A stretch of 64,000 nucleotides of DNA from Quinella sp. 2Q5 (GCA_015206785.1 JADEZQ010000002.1:62001-126000); one strand, 5' to 3'. Shown: positions 35,059 to 43,295, counted from the stretch's first letter. Notes: a model not told the origin generated them from the sequence alone. Program-made: numbers and translations.

Positions 35059-36142
35059 GATGCGTGAGGTCACGGTCGGCGAGGTCTGCGACGGCTACGA
35101 AAACCACGGCGAGGACGGCGTCATTGGTTACGGCGGCAAGCTCGACATTCGCCCGCAATATCAGCGCAACTTCATCTACAACGACAAACAGCGCGACGAG
35201 GTCGTCCGCACCGTGAAGAAAAATTTTCCGCTCAACGTGATGTATTGGGTCATTCGCGACAACGGCACGTTTGAGGTGATGGACGGTCAGCAGCGCACGA
35301 TAAGCATTTGCGACTACGTTCACGGAAATTTTTCGGTGGACGGCAACTACTTCCACAGCCTGTCGGAAAAATTTCGGCGGACGATTCTCGATTACAAGCT
35401 GACGGTTTATTTCTGTCGCGGCGACGACGACGAGAAGCTCGACTGGTTCCAGATCGTCAACATCGCGGGCGAGAAGCTCCTTGACCAGGAGATTCTCAAC
35501 GCAGTTTATGCCGGCAGGTTCGTCAACGAGGCGCGTGCGTTTTTCTCTCAACGCAAGTGTGCGGCGTATCGATTGGGCAGCGATTACGTCAAAGGCGACC
35601 CGATTCGGCAAGACTATCTGGAGACCGCGCTCAAGTGGATTTGCGACGCGCAAGACGGCCGTTCGATTGAAGAGTACATGTCCGAGCACAAGTTCGGTGA
35701 CGCCGAGGAGCTCAAGCAGTATTTCCGCGACGTGATTGCGTGGGTGAAAAAAACTTTCCCGAACACGCGCCCGAAGCAGATGAAGGGTCTGCCGTGGGGA
35801 ATTCTCTTCAACGTTCACCGCGACGACGAGCTTGACCCCGCGCAGTTGGAACGGGACATCGTGCGCCTGTTCAAAGACAAGGAAGTCACCGACAAGCGCG
35901 GCGTGTACGAATACCTTCTGACGGGCGACGAGCGGCACTTGAGCTTGCGGCAATTCGACGACGACATCAAGCAGGAAGTTTATGAGCGGCAGGGCGGCAC
36001 GTGCAACATTTGCCACAAACACTTCAGGCTTGAGGATATGGAAGCGGATCACATTGACCCCTGGAGCGCGGGCGGCAAGACAATCCCCGACAACTGCCAA
36101 ATGCTGTGCAAGCCGTGTAACCGACGGAAGTCCGCCAAATGA
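35048..36142 (+). CDS. DUF262 (GmrS-like) and HNH endonuclease fusion
   Basis: 364 residues. Residues 1-150 are a DUF262/ParB-like domain: IRPQYQRNFIYNDKQRDEVV, PLNVMYWVI and the DGQQR motif near residue 79, which in GmrSD-type restriction proteins acts in nucleotide-dependent DNA sensing. Residues 318-363 are an intact HNH zinc-finger nuclease: CNICHKHF, ADHIDPWSAGG, CQMLCKPCNRRKS. It overlaps the methylase gene at its 5' end and trkH-2 (ATGA) at its 3' end. It is the likely cleavage partner of the methylase, an unusual type II or type IV-like restriction pair; that role is inference. Confidence 0.85.
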   Translation: MEIEMREVTVGEVCDGYENHGEDGVIGYGGKLDIRPQYQRNFIYNDKQRDEVVRTVKKNFPLNVMYWVIRDNGTFEVMDGQQRTISICDYVHGNFSVDGNYFHSLSEKFRRTILDYKLTVYFCRGDDDEKLDWFQIVNIAGEKLLDQEILNAVYAGRFVNEARAFFSQRKCAAYRLGSDYVKGDPIRQDYLETALKWICDAQDGRSIEEYMSEHKFGDAEELKQYFRDVIAWVKKTFPNTRPKQMKGLPWGILFNVHRDDELDPAQLERDIVRLFKDKEVTDKRGVYEYLLTGDERHLSLRQFDDDIKQEVYERQGGTCNICHKHFRLEDMEADHIDPWSAGGKTIPDNCQMLCKPCNRRKSAK

Positions 36143-37599
36143 ACCGACGAATTGTTGCGGGCTTGCTCGGATATCTGACGTTGTTCTGCGGCGCGGCAAT
36201 GATCCCGCCGTTCATCTTGGCGGCGGCGGCCAAAGAGTTCAACGGAGCGGCGGCGTTCCTGCTGTCGATTTTTTTATGCCTGGCGACGACGTTTGAGCTT
36301 GAACGTTTCGGCGGGCTAAAGGGCAAGGACAACGTCGGTATCCGCGAAGGAATCGCCGTCACGGGTTTGGGCTGGTTGCTGATATCAATCCTAGGGCTCG
36401 TGCCATATTTCGCGGGCGGCTATCTGAATTTGTTGGACAGCCTGGTCGAATCGGTGTCGGGCTTCAGCGGCACCGGCGCGACGGTCATTGAAGACGTGGA
36501 AATTTTGCCGCGGTCAATCCTTTTGTGGCGGTCACTGTCGAATTGGGTCGGCGGGCTGGGAATCGTCGTCATCTTCATGGCAATCATGCCGCAGTTCGGG
36601 CGCGGAGCAATGTTCATCCTCAAAGCCGAGACGACCGGTCCGACGAAGGAGCGGCAAATGCCACGTATCCGCGACAACGCCAAGGCTCTGTTCTCCATCT
36701 ACGTGCTGCTGACTACGCTCTGCGCGGTCGGATATTTTCTGTGCGGGCTTCAACCATTCGCCGCCATCAACCACGCAATGACGACTATCGCCACGGGCGG
36801 CTACGGCATCTTCAACGGCACGGTCAGCGAATACGGCAACGCTTATCTGGAATACTGCATGGCGTTCTTCATGATTATCAGCAGCGGCAGCTTCGCGATG
36901 TATGTCGTGGCTTATCGTCGGGGCGTCGGAATAATTTTCCGCAACGCCGAGTTCCGAACGTATCTGCTGATTGTGCTGGCGGTGACGTTGATTGTCGCGT
37001 GCGATTTGATTTGGGAGATGCACGTTGCCCCTGAGACTGCAACGCGCGCGGCGGTCTTCCACGTGGCGAGCTTGTCTTCAACGACGGGTTTCGTTGCGCA
37101 AGACTTCGACACGTATCCGCCGATATCGAAAGCCTTCCTGCTCATGACGATGTTCCTGGGCGGGTGCGCGGGCTCAACGGCAGGCGGATTGAAAGTCGCG
37201 CGGATAATTTTGCTGTTCAAGTTCGTCGCGCTCATCGTCCGGCAAAAAATCCACCCGAACGTTATCAGCAGCGTGACGTTGAGCGGGCGCGTTGTCGACA
37301 TTGACGTCGTCTATGGCGCGGCAAAATTTTTCTTCGCGGTCGTCGTGCTGGACATTCTCTTCGCGGCGGTGATGATGTTCGACGGCATTGACTTCGTCAA
37401 CGCAATCAGCGTGAGCGTCTCGACCATGGCGAGCGTCGGACCGGGCTTCGGCATTGAGGGCGCAACGAGCACCTACGCCCTGCTTCCGAGCCTGAGCAAA
37501 TTTTGCGCGTGCGGCTTCATGTTCCTCAGCCGCCTGGAAATTTTCACGGTGCTTGCGCTCATGTCGCCGAGCTTCTGGCACAAGTCTCGCAACTGGTAA
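36139..37599 (+). CDS. TrkH-family potassium transporter, copy 2
   Basis: 486 residues, polytopic, with Trk filter loops GFSGTGATV, TTIATGGYG, SLSSTTGFVA and STMASVGPGFG, and GGCAGSTAGGLKVAR between repeats. It is better conserved at the filters than copy 1. The start overlaps the HNH gene, so potassium transport and the restriction module share a transcript. The two TrkH copies are divergent, not a recent duplication. Confidence 0.9.
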   Translation: MNRRIVAGLLGYLTLFCGAAMIPPFILAAAAKEFNGAAAFLLSIFLCLATTFELERFGGLKGKDNVGIREGIAVTGLGWLLISILGLVPYFAGGYLNLLDSLVESVSGFSGTGATVIEDVEILPRSILLWRSLSNWVGGLGIVVIFMAIMPQFGRGAMFILKAETTGPTKERQMPRIRDNAKALFSIYVLLTTLCAVGYFLCGLQPFAAINHAMTTIATGGYGIFNGTVSEYGNAYLEYCMAFFMIISSGSFAMYVVAYRRGVGIIFRNAEFRTYLLIVLAVTLIVACDLIWEMHVAPETATRAAVFHVASLSSTTGFVAQDFDTYPPISKAFLLMTMFLGGCAGSTAGGLKVARIILLFKFVALIVRQKIHPNVISSVTLSGRVVDIDVVYGAAKFFFAVVVLDILFAAVMMFDGIDFVNAISVSVSTMASVGPGFGIEGATSTYALLPSLSKFCACGFMFLSRLEIFTVLALMSPSFWHKSRNW

Positions 37600-37622
37600 T
37601 CAAAAAAATTTTCCGCGGGTAC

Positions 37623-37651
37623 TTGCAATGTTCGCGGATGTGTGTTATATT
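37623..37651 (+). promoter_or_regulatory. promoter of the tRNA cluster
   Basis: TTGCAA, 17-bp spacer, TATATT, 15 bp before tRNA-Lys. Confidence 0.8.
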
Positions 37652-37665
37652 GCGATCCGTTGATT

Positions 37666-37738
37666 GATTCGCTAGCTCAGTTGGTAGAGCACCTGACTTT
37701 TAATCAGGGTGTCCCGGATTCGAGTTCCGGGCGGATCA
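37666..37738 (+). tRNA. tRNA-Lys (TTT)
   Basis: 73-nt cloverleaf: acceptor GATTCGC/GCGGATC with one wobble pair, anticodon loop CTTTTAA, T-arm GGATTCGAGTTCC. CCA is not encoded. Confidence 0.95.
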
Positions 37739-37739
37739 C

Positions 37740-37814
37740 GGCGCCATCGTCAAGTGGTTAAGACACCGCCCTTTCACGGCGGGTTCGTGGGTTCGAATCC
37801 CGCTGGCGTCACCA
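37740..37814 (+). tRNA. tRNA-Glu (TTC)
   Basis: 75 nt including an encoded CCA. Acceptor GGCGCCA/TGGCGTC, anticodon loop CTTTCAC (TTC). One base behind tRNA-Lys. Confidence 0.95.
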
Positions 37815-37818
37815 ACGC

Positions 37819-37895
37819 GGCCCGGTAGTTTAGTTGGTTAGAATGCCGCCCTGTCACGGCGGAGGTCGTCGGTTCAAGTCCGATCCGGGTCGCCA
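37819..37895 (+). tRNA. tRNA-Asp (GTC)
   Basis: 77 nt including CCA. Acceptor GGCCCGG/CCGGGTC, discriminator G, anticodon loop CTGTCAC (GTC). Confidence 0.95.
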
Positions 37896-37903
37896 TTTTT
37901 TTT

Positions 37904-37979
37904 GCCTCGGTAGCTCAGTTGGTAGAGCAGGGGACTGAAAATCCCCGTGTCAGTGGTTCGATTCCGCTCTGAGGCACCA
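37904..37979 (+). tRNA. tRNA-Phe (GAA)
   Basis: 76 nt including CCA. Acceptor GCCTCGG with the 3' strand CTGAGGC, anticodon loop CTGAAAA (GAA). Last tRNA of the cluster. Confidence 0.95.
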
Positions 37980-37991
37980 CAAGCAATCTCA

Positions 37992-38021
37992 AGCTCGTCG
38001 GCAAGGTCGGCGGGCTTTTTT
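37992..38021 (+). terminator. terminator of the tRNA operon
   Basis: Imperfect stem AGC-CG-CG / CG-CG-GCT with a GCAAGGT loop, then six T residues. Confidence 0.7.
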
Positions 38022-38040
38022 CGCGGGTGATTGCGTCGGC

Positions 38041-38100
38041 GTTGTTGTCGTCTACTTTGACGTTGTTGTCGTCTACTTCGCCGTTGTTGTCGTCTACTTT
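38041..38100 (+). repeat. 21-bp tandem repeat, three units
   Basis: Units at 38041-38061, 38062-38082 and 38083-38100 (last one truncated where it merges into the hairpin repeat), each GTTGTTGTCGTCTACTT plus a variable end. A different unit from the 39-bp array before copy 1, but sharing the TCTACTTT core that begins the interspersed element. Confidence 0.9.
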
Positions 38101-38258
38101 CTTTCACCGAGGAAAGAAAGTAGCAAAGAAACTCGCCACTGCGCGTGGGGCGGATACCGTCCACCGTTCCAACGTCCGCGCTACCCGTAGACGCTCGTGC
38201 CGCCTATGACGCCATCCTTGGCCGTCATACGGCGGCGGGCCGACATCACGTCGGCCTC
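38091..38258 (+). repeat. interspersed multi-hairpin repeat, copy 4
   Basis: 168-bp copy between the tRNA operon and the radical-SAM gene, with the same three inverted repeats. It differs from copies 1-3 in lying upstream of a co-directional gene (36 bp before its start) instead of at the 3' end of a converging one. Confidence 0.9.
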
Positions 38259-38293
38259 TACTCCGCAGTGTTCTCTTGGAGGAGGTATGCGTT

Positions 38294-39115
38294 ATGCTCA
38301 CGTGTGAAATTTGTCCGCATCATTGTCGGCTGGAGGTCGGCTCCGTCGGTCGGTGCCGAGCACGAATCAACGACGGCGAGAAAATCATCGCGCTCAATTA
38401 CGGCAAGATAACTTCAATCGCGCTTGACCCCATCGAGAAGAAACCGCTGTACAGATTTTTTCCCGGCAGTCGGATTCTTTCGGTGGGCAGCTTCGGTTGC
38501 AACTTGAGCTGTCCGTTTTGCCAGAACCACGAAATTTCTATGGCGGACGCGACCTTCCCGACGCGAACGCTGATGCCGGCGCAGCTCGTTGAACTTGCGG
38601 TTGAGCTGGTGCCACGCGGGAATATCGGCGTCGCCTTCACGTACAACGAACCGTTCATCGGCTATGAGTTCGTGCGAGACACGTCGGAGTTGCTCAAAGC
38701 TCGCGGGTTGAAGAGCGTGCTGGTGACCAATGGGACGGTTTCGCCCGCCGCGCTGAAAAAAATTCTGCCGCTTATCGACGCAATGAACATCGACCTTAAA
38801 GGTTTCAGCCGGAAAATTTATGACGGGCTCGGCGGCGACTTCCTGACGGTGCAGCGGACGATTGAGCTTGCCGCGCAGAATTGTCACGTGGAAGTTACGA
38901 CGCTGGTGGTGCCGACTATGAACGACTCCGCCGACGAGATGGAAGCCGAGGCTCAATGGCTCGCGTCCGTGTCGAAGGATATTCCTTTGCACATCAGCCG
39001 CTTCTTCCCGCGCTACAAAGTCACCGACATTGCACCGACGCCCGTCAAAAAAATTTATGAGCTCGTCGACGTTGCGAAGCGTCATCTGAATTTCGTTTAC
39101 CCCGGCAACTGCTGA
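38294..39115 (+). CDS. AmmeMemoRadiSam-system radical SAM enzyme (PflA-like)
   Basis: 273 residues. N-terminal CEICPHHCRLEVGSVGRC..R is the extra Cys-rich motif of AmmeMemoRadiSam/PflA-like proteins; GSFGCNLSCPFCQNHEIS carries the CxxxCxxC 4Fe-4S/SAM site; AFTYNEPF and MNIDLKGF are family-specific. The biological substrate is unknown. Slightly shorter than the typical 330. GGAGGAGG precedes the ATG. The Memo and AMMECR1 partners are not in the window. Confidence 0.87.
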   Translation: MLTCEICPHHCRLEVGSVGRCRARINDGEKIIALNYGKITSIALDPIEKKPLYRFFPGSRILSVGSFGCNLSCPFCQNHEISMADATFPTRTLMPAQLVELAVELVPRGNIGVAFTYNEPFIGYEFVRDTSELLKARGLKSVLVTNGTVSPAALKKILPLIDAMNIDLKGFSRKIYDGLGGDFLTVQRTIELAAQNCHVEVTTLVVPTMNDSADEMEAEAQWLASVSKDIPLHISRFFPRYKVTDIAPTPVKKIYELVDVAKRHLNFVYPGNC

Positions 39116-39169
39116 ACCATTGACGAAGGGCTGGCGGCAGGATAAAATTTTCGCGAAGGGGGCGATCTC

Positions 39170-39577
39170 ATGAACGACGTCAAGAAAACTTCCGAACCGA
39201 AAATTTCCGAGCCGACGACTTATCGCGAAGGCGACGCCCGATTCGATGTCAGTTCGCTCGACGAAGTCAAGGACGAAAGCGGCAACGGTATCTTCCACAT
39301 GACGGCGCGCTTCAAATGGATTTTGGGGCTGTCGGCTCTGTTGCTGGTGATGGTGAGCGTCCTAATCTATTCGGCGTACAAAGACGCGCTCGCCGTGGAA
39401 ATTTGGCAGCTGGCAATCTGGTGCGTGTGCTGGCCCCTGGCAATCTACTCCATCGCGAAAAGATCTGTGGCGGCTCTCGTGTTGAACTTCGTGTTGTTCT
39501 TCGGCGTGTCGCTGATTCCCGTCTGGCAGTCCGCGCACGAAAACTTTCAAGCCGTCTTCAAACTCTTCTTCGGCTAA
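39170..39577 (+). CDS. small membrane protein, function unknown
   Basis: 135 residues: a polar, charged N-terminal 45 residues, then three hydrophobic segments (about 50-66, 76-95 and 101-118). No family recognised. GAAGGGGG precedes the ATG. Convergent with plsC, sharing a bidirectional terminator. Confidence 0.65.
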   Translation: MNDVKKTSEPKISEPTTYREGDARFDVSSLDEVKDESGNGIFHMTARFKWILGLSALLLVMVSVLIYSAYKDALAVEIWQLAIWCVCWPLAIYSIAKRSVAALVLNFVLFFGVSLIPVWQSAHENFQAVFKLFFG

Positions 39578-39584
39578 AAAAATT

Positions 39585-39612
39585 GACCGTCGAGTTAATC
39601 GGCGGTCGTTTT
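39585..39612. terminator. bidirectional terminator
   Basis: GACCG-CGA / TCG-CGGTC stem with an A-run on the left (T-run for the minus strand) and GTTTTGTTT on the right. It serves both the 39170 gene and plsC. Confidence 0.75.
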
Positions 39613-39614
39613 GT

Positions 39615-40208
39615 TTATGCGGACGCTTTGAGCTTGGCGATCTCGCTCATGATTTGTTGCGCGAAGGCGTCGAGGGCTTCCTTGTCCTTCGTCGAGCCGG
39701 TGAACTTCATCGGCGTGCCATAAACTACGGCGGGTTGCGGCAAAAATTCTGCGCGGGAAAAAATTTTCTCCGTGCCGACAATCGCGGCGGGGATAATCGG
39801 TGCCTTGGTCATCGCGGCAATCAGACTGACGCCCGCCTCTGCACGACCGAGCTTGCCCGTCTTAGAGCGCGTGCCTTCGGGGAAGATGCCGAAGCATTTG
39901 CCCTCGCGCAGAATTTTCACGGCGGTCTTAATCGCTGACTTATCGGCCGCGCCGCGCCTGACGGGGAACACGTGCAGACTTCGACAGACCCACGCCATCA
40001 CGGGGTTGCTGAACAGTTCCTCCTTGCCCATGTAGCAAACTTCGCGGTCGATGAACGTGCCCAGGAACGGCGGATCCCAATTGCTAACGTGGTTTGCCGC
40101 CAAGATGAACGCGCCGCTCGCAGGGATGTTGTCCGCGCCAATGACCCGCGTCCGAAGAATCGCACCGTACCAAATGCGGCACAGCACCTTGAAGAATTTA
40201 TAGAACAT
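39615..40208 (-). CDS. plsC: 1-acyl-sn-glycerol-3-phosphate acyltransferase (PlsC family)
   Basis: 197 residues. Catalytic ANHVSNWDPPF (NHx4D) at about 38 and substrate-binding FPEGTRSKTGKLGRAEAG at about 113; an N-terminal hydrophobic segment anchors it in the membrane. It makes phosphatidic acid from lysophosphatidic acid. The start overlaps the end of the restriction-modification gene by 11 bp and follows GGAG, so the two are coupled. Confidence 0.93.
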   Translation of the reverse strand: MFYKFFKVLCRIWYGAILRTRVIGADNIPASGAFILAANHVSNWDPPFLGTFIDREVCYMGKEELFSNPVMAWVCRSLHVFPVRRGAADKSAIKTAVKILREGKCFGIFPEGTRSKTGKLGRAEAGVSLIAAMTKAPIIPAAIVGTEKIFSRAEFLPQPAVVYGTPMKFTGSTKDKEALDAFAQQIMSEIAKLKASA

Positions 40209-43176
40209 CAGTTTCGCTCCTCGATAAAAATTTTTCGTATCGCCGCAAAATCTCAGCCACCTGCCGCCGCGCGTATGCCGCCATGTATTCGAAGTCGGGC
40301 GCGCCGTCGTCAGTCACGGGCAACCGGATTTTTTCACGCTTGAGCCGCGAATCGCTCCGTTTGTAGTTAAAATTGTATTTGCCGCGAACTTTATCAGCAA
40401 TCGTCGTAATGAACAGCCCGACAAATTCGTTTAGAAAGTTCGCATAACCGCATGTGATGTCACTCGTGGCAATGAAGTCCTCGCGCTTGTAAACCGAGTA
40501 ACCGATTGAACCTTCGCCGTTTCGGATAAACGCAATGCAGTTGCCGCGCTGAATCAAATCTTCCACGGGGCGCACAAAACTCAAAACGGCGTTGTTGCGA
40601 TTGGTCGCGCCCAAGTATGAAATGCCGCTTTCGTCCGCCTCAAGATGAGTGAGCCCTTTGGATTTGCCTGCCTCCAGACGGAACAGCTCGCCGATAAAAA
40701 ATTCACGCCACGGCTTGTCGCTGAGCGGTGTAATGCCCCCCCCCGATACGCTTAGTTTATCGGCATAATCGCAGTAACGTTGCAAGATGTGTTCCTCAAT
40801 GTTGGCGACGTAAGCCGCCATGTAGTCAAAGTCGGGTGCGCCGCCGTCAGTCACGGGCAAAAGAATTTTTTGCCGCCGCATGCGCGTTTCGTTGAACTTG
40901 TAACCGTAAGTGTACTTGCCGCGCTGTTGAAGAATCGTCGTCTTTAGGAACAGGTAAACGAATTCGTTGCCGACGGAATTTTTCAGGCGGAAGCGTTTCA
41001 CGTCGTCGGAGAATACGGCGCGATACGGATGATAAAAATTTTCCGCGACGCTACCATTGTAGTTGACGCCGAGAATATTTTCGTCCGCCGAAGCGTTTTC
41101 ATTGCCGACAAAAGCCGTGACGCCGTTGTTTGAATCGCTCGCGCCAATGAACGGCGTATCGCCCGCAATCATATCGGCTTTGGTCAGTCGCTTGCCGGGG
41201 CTGATGTCGACCAGCTCGCCGATAAAAAATTCACGCCACGTTTTGGCGGCAAGGGGCGGCGGTTCAGTCAGCGGCGGGAGTTTTTTTTTGCGCCCGAAGA
41301 GATATTCGCGCCCGTGAGCAATCATGTTGAACTCGAACGTCAAGTAATCGGCGACGCTTGCGGAAAAATCTTCGGCGGCGGGCAATTCGTCGTTGTAGTA
41401 GTAAAACGAATGCAACCACTCGTCTTCGGGCTCAATCGTCGTTTCGACCATGAACTTGCTCGGCGCGTCGGTGATATTACCACGCCAACAGTCCAGCAGA
41501 TAGGAGCGCCTGTCCTTGGCGCGTTCGGTCTCGATAAGCCCGACGTGCTTCTTGACCTCAAAGCCGTCGTCCTCGAAGTTGATGAACTTGACGCGTTTTG
41601 ATTTGGGATGGGGCTCGCCGGCGGTGAAGACCGCAATGCACGGGACGACGCCAATCCGATAGAACGTGTTCTTGTTGAGGCTGATGACGCCTTCCAACGT
41701 GTGTGATTGGAGGATGTCGCCCTTGACGCGTTTGTCGTCACGGGTCTTGCCGATCATTGCGGAGACGGGCACGATGACGGCGACGCGCCCGCCTTTGACG
41801 ACGGAATTCAGCAGGTGGCGAATGAAGCGAAGTTCGGACAGGTGAGCGGTGGCGGCATTTTTGGCTTGACTGTAGGGCGGGTTCATCATGCCGACAGTCG
41901 CGCCGATATCAAGCAGAAGGTCGTCCGCTTCGTGCGCGAAAAAATCTCCGCAGAGCAAATTGCTTTGACCGTCGCCGCGCAGAATCATGTTGGTCGTGGC
42001 AATGGAGAACATGTCTTCCCGCGCCTCGATGCCGTGAATCTGTCGTTGCTTGATGAGTTTGCGCTGATGGTCGTCGGCGTCGCGGAGCATGCGGCTCATT
42101 GCGGCTATAAGGAAACTTCCCGTCCCGCAACACGGATCGAAAACGGTATCGTCGGGCTTGAGGTCGACTAGCTCGCAGAACAATTCAGCGATATGCCGCG
42201 GTGTGAGCACGACGCCGAGACTTTGACCGTCGCCGCCGCTGTAGCTGATGAATTCGCCGTAGAACCTGCCGAGATAATCTTCCGCCGAATTGTTGACGAC
42301 GGCGTCATAAATTTTGTCGGCGATAAATTCCGTGAAGAACTTTAGCGGCGTCATCTCCAGCGTGCGGTTTACGGCGTTGAGTAGCGGGCGGTCTTTAATC
42401 AGGCGGAACTGGCTCAAGACGCGTTCTTTCTTGACTTCGGGGCGGACGTTGGCGCGCTTTAGATGGTTTTCGACGTGCTCAAAAATTTTTGCGCCGTCTG
42501 TGTGAATCGTGTCGCCCGTTAGCTGTCGCGTGTTGAAATTTTTCTCTTCGGCTAGCGCAAGCAGAATCGCCGACACGACCAGCGGCTTCTCGTCCTCGCC
42601 GAGCTGACCGTAATTGCGCAGGTGTTCATGCAAAAGTTCTGCGCGGCGAAGAATTTTTTTGAGCTCAAGCTCTTCGGGCGGCGTCTCCTTCAAAATCATG
42701 CGGCGATAGTAGCTGTCGATGTTCTCCGCCGTGAAGTTCTTGAAGGTTTCGACTGGCGGCAGTTCGGTGATATTTCTGTCGGCGTCAACGAAAATCGGCT
42801 GAATGATGTGATGCTTGCGGTCACCGGCGTTGCCGAAGGCGAAAACTTTTTTGTAGCGCGTGCCGTCGATAATTTTCAACGCGTAGTGAAGTGCGCCGTT
42901 TAGCGCATAATTCTGCGTGGCGTCGACGGTGCGGGAAAGTTCGCCGCCGTCGCGCAGGACAAGTTTCAAGCGGTCGGACTTATCCTCCATGACAAGCACG
43001 AAGTCTTCAACAAGCGCGATGTGGTCGGGATAGCCGCGCTTGCCGTTATGAGCTTTCGACGCCGTGCTCAATGCGTTGTCGAGTTCGACGACGTGACTGG
43101 ATTGCGTGTCGGAAAAAATTTTGACATCCGTCAGCCGATTCTGGATGTAGTTCGTGAAGTCTGCCTCGCTTCTCAT
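40198..43176 (-). CDS. single-chain restriction-methylation-specificity enzyme (type IIG-like), two target-recognition domains
   Basis: 992 residues. N-terminus: PD-(D/E)xK-like nuclease, Pro50-Asp51 and Glu64-Asp65-Lys66 in YPDHIALVEDFVLVMEDKSD. Middle: HsdM-type N6-adenine methylase, motif I DPCCGTGSF (about 347) and motif IV NPPY (about 432). C-terminus: two HsdS-like domains, each beginning WREFFIGEL (about 647 and 823). The linker between them contains nine consecutive G (40736-40744) and the linker before the first has nine A (41281-41289 as T on the plus strand); slippage would cut off one or both recognition domains. The present sequence is in frame. ATG at 43176 after GGGGTGA. Confidence 0.88.
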   Translation of the reverse strand: MRSEADFTNYIQNRLTDVKIFSDTQSSHVVELDNALSTASKAHNGKRGYPDHIALVEDFVLVMEDKSDRLKLVLRDGGELSRTVDATQNYALNGALHYALKIIDGTRYKKVFAFGNAGDRKHHIIQPIFVDADRNITELPPVETFKNFTAENIDSYYRRMILKETPPEELELKKILRRAELLHEHLRNYGQLGEDEKPLVVSAILLALAEEKNFNTRQLTGDTIHTDGAKIFEHVENHLKRANVRPEVKKERVLSQFRLIKDRPLLNAVNRTLEMTPLKFFTEFIADKIYDAVVNNSAEDYLGRFYGEFISYSGGDGQSLGVVLTPRHIAELFCELVDLKPDDTVFDPCCGTGSFLIAAMSRMLRDADDHQRKLIKQRQIHGIEAREDMFSIATTNMILRGDGQSNLLCGDFFAHEADDLLLDIGATVGMMNPPYSQAKNAATAHLSELRFIRHLLNSVVKGGRVAVIVPVSAMIGKTRDDKRVKGDILQSHTLEGVISLNKNTFYRIGVVPCIAVFTAGEPHPKSKRVKFINFEDDGFEVKKHVGLIETERAKDRRSYLLDCWRGNITDAPSKFMVETTIEPEDEWLHSFYYYNDELPAAEDFSASVADYLTFEFNMIAHGREYLFGRKKKLPPLTEPPPLAAKTWREFFIGELVDISPGKRLTKADMIAGDTPFIGASDSNNGVTAFVGNENASADENILGVNYNGSVAENFYHPYRAVFSDDVKRFRLKNSVGNEFVYLFLKTTILQQRGKYTYGYKFNETRMRRQKILLPVTDGGAPDFDYMAAYVANIEEHILQRYCDYADKLSVSGGGITPLSDKPWREFFIGELFRLEAGKSKGLTHLEADESGISYLGATNRNNAVLSFVRPVEDLIQRGNCIAFIRNGEGSIGYSVYKREDFIATSDITCGYANFLNEFVGLFITTIADKVRGKYNFNYKRSDSRLKREKIRLPVTDDGAPDFEYMAAYARRQVAEILRRYEKFLSRSETDVL

Positions 43177-43195
43177 GGTCAATCACCCCGCGCGG

Positions 43196-43224
43196 ATTAT
43201 AGCAAAAAATCGCCGCCGTGTCGC
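43196..43224 (-). promoter_or_regulatory. promoter of the restriction-modification gene
   Basis: Minus strand GCGACA, 17-bp spacer, perfect TATAAT, about 20 bp before the start codon. Confidence 0.65.
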
Positions 43225-43266
43225 TATATGAAACGAATATGACGGTGAAAATGTTCGGAAAATTTG

Positions 43267-43295
43267 TTGACACTCAAAAGCTTTTGGTGTAACAT
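43267..43295 (+). promoter_or_regulatory. strong promoter of gapA
   Basis: Perfect TTGACA, 17-bp spacer, TAACAT; leader of about 55 nt. Confidence 0.85.

Noticed and set aside
37874-38164. Minus-strand reading frame over tRNA-Phe and repeat copy 4
   Set aside because: It translates tRNA and repeat DNA only (SERNRTTDTGIFSPLLYQLSYRG-type artefact) and has no ribosome-binding site.
40733-40746. The G9 tract as a sequencing error or frameshift mutation
   Set aside because: The gene is in frame across the tract with both domains intact, so the current length is a functional state; kept instead as a phase-variation candidate.
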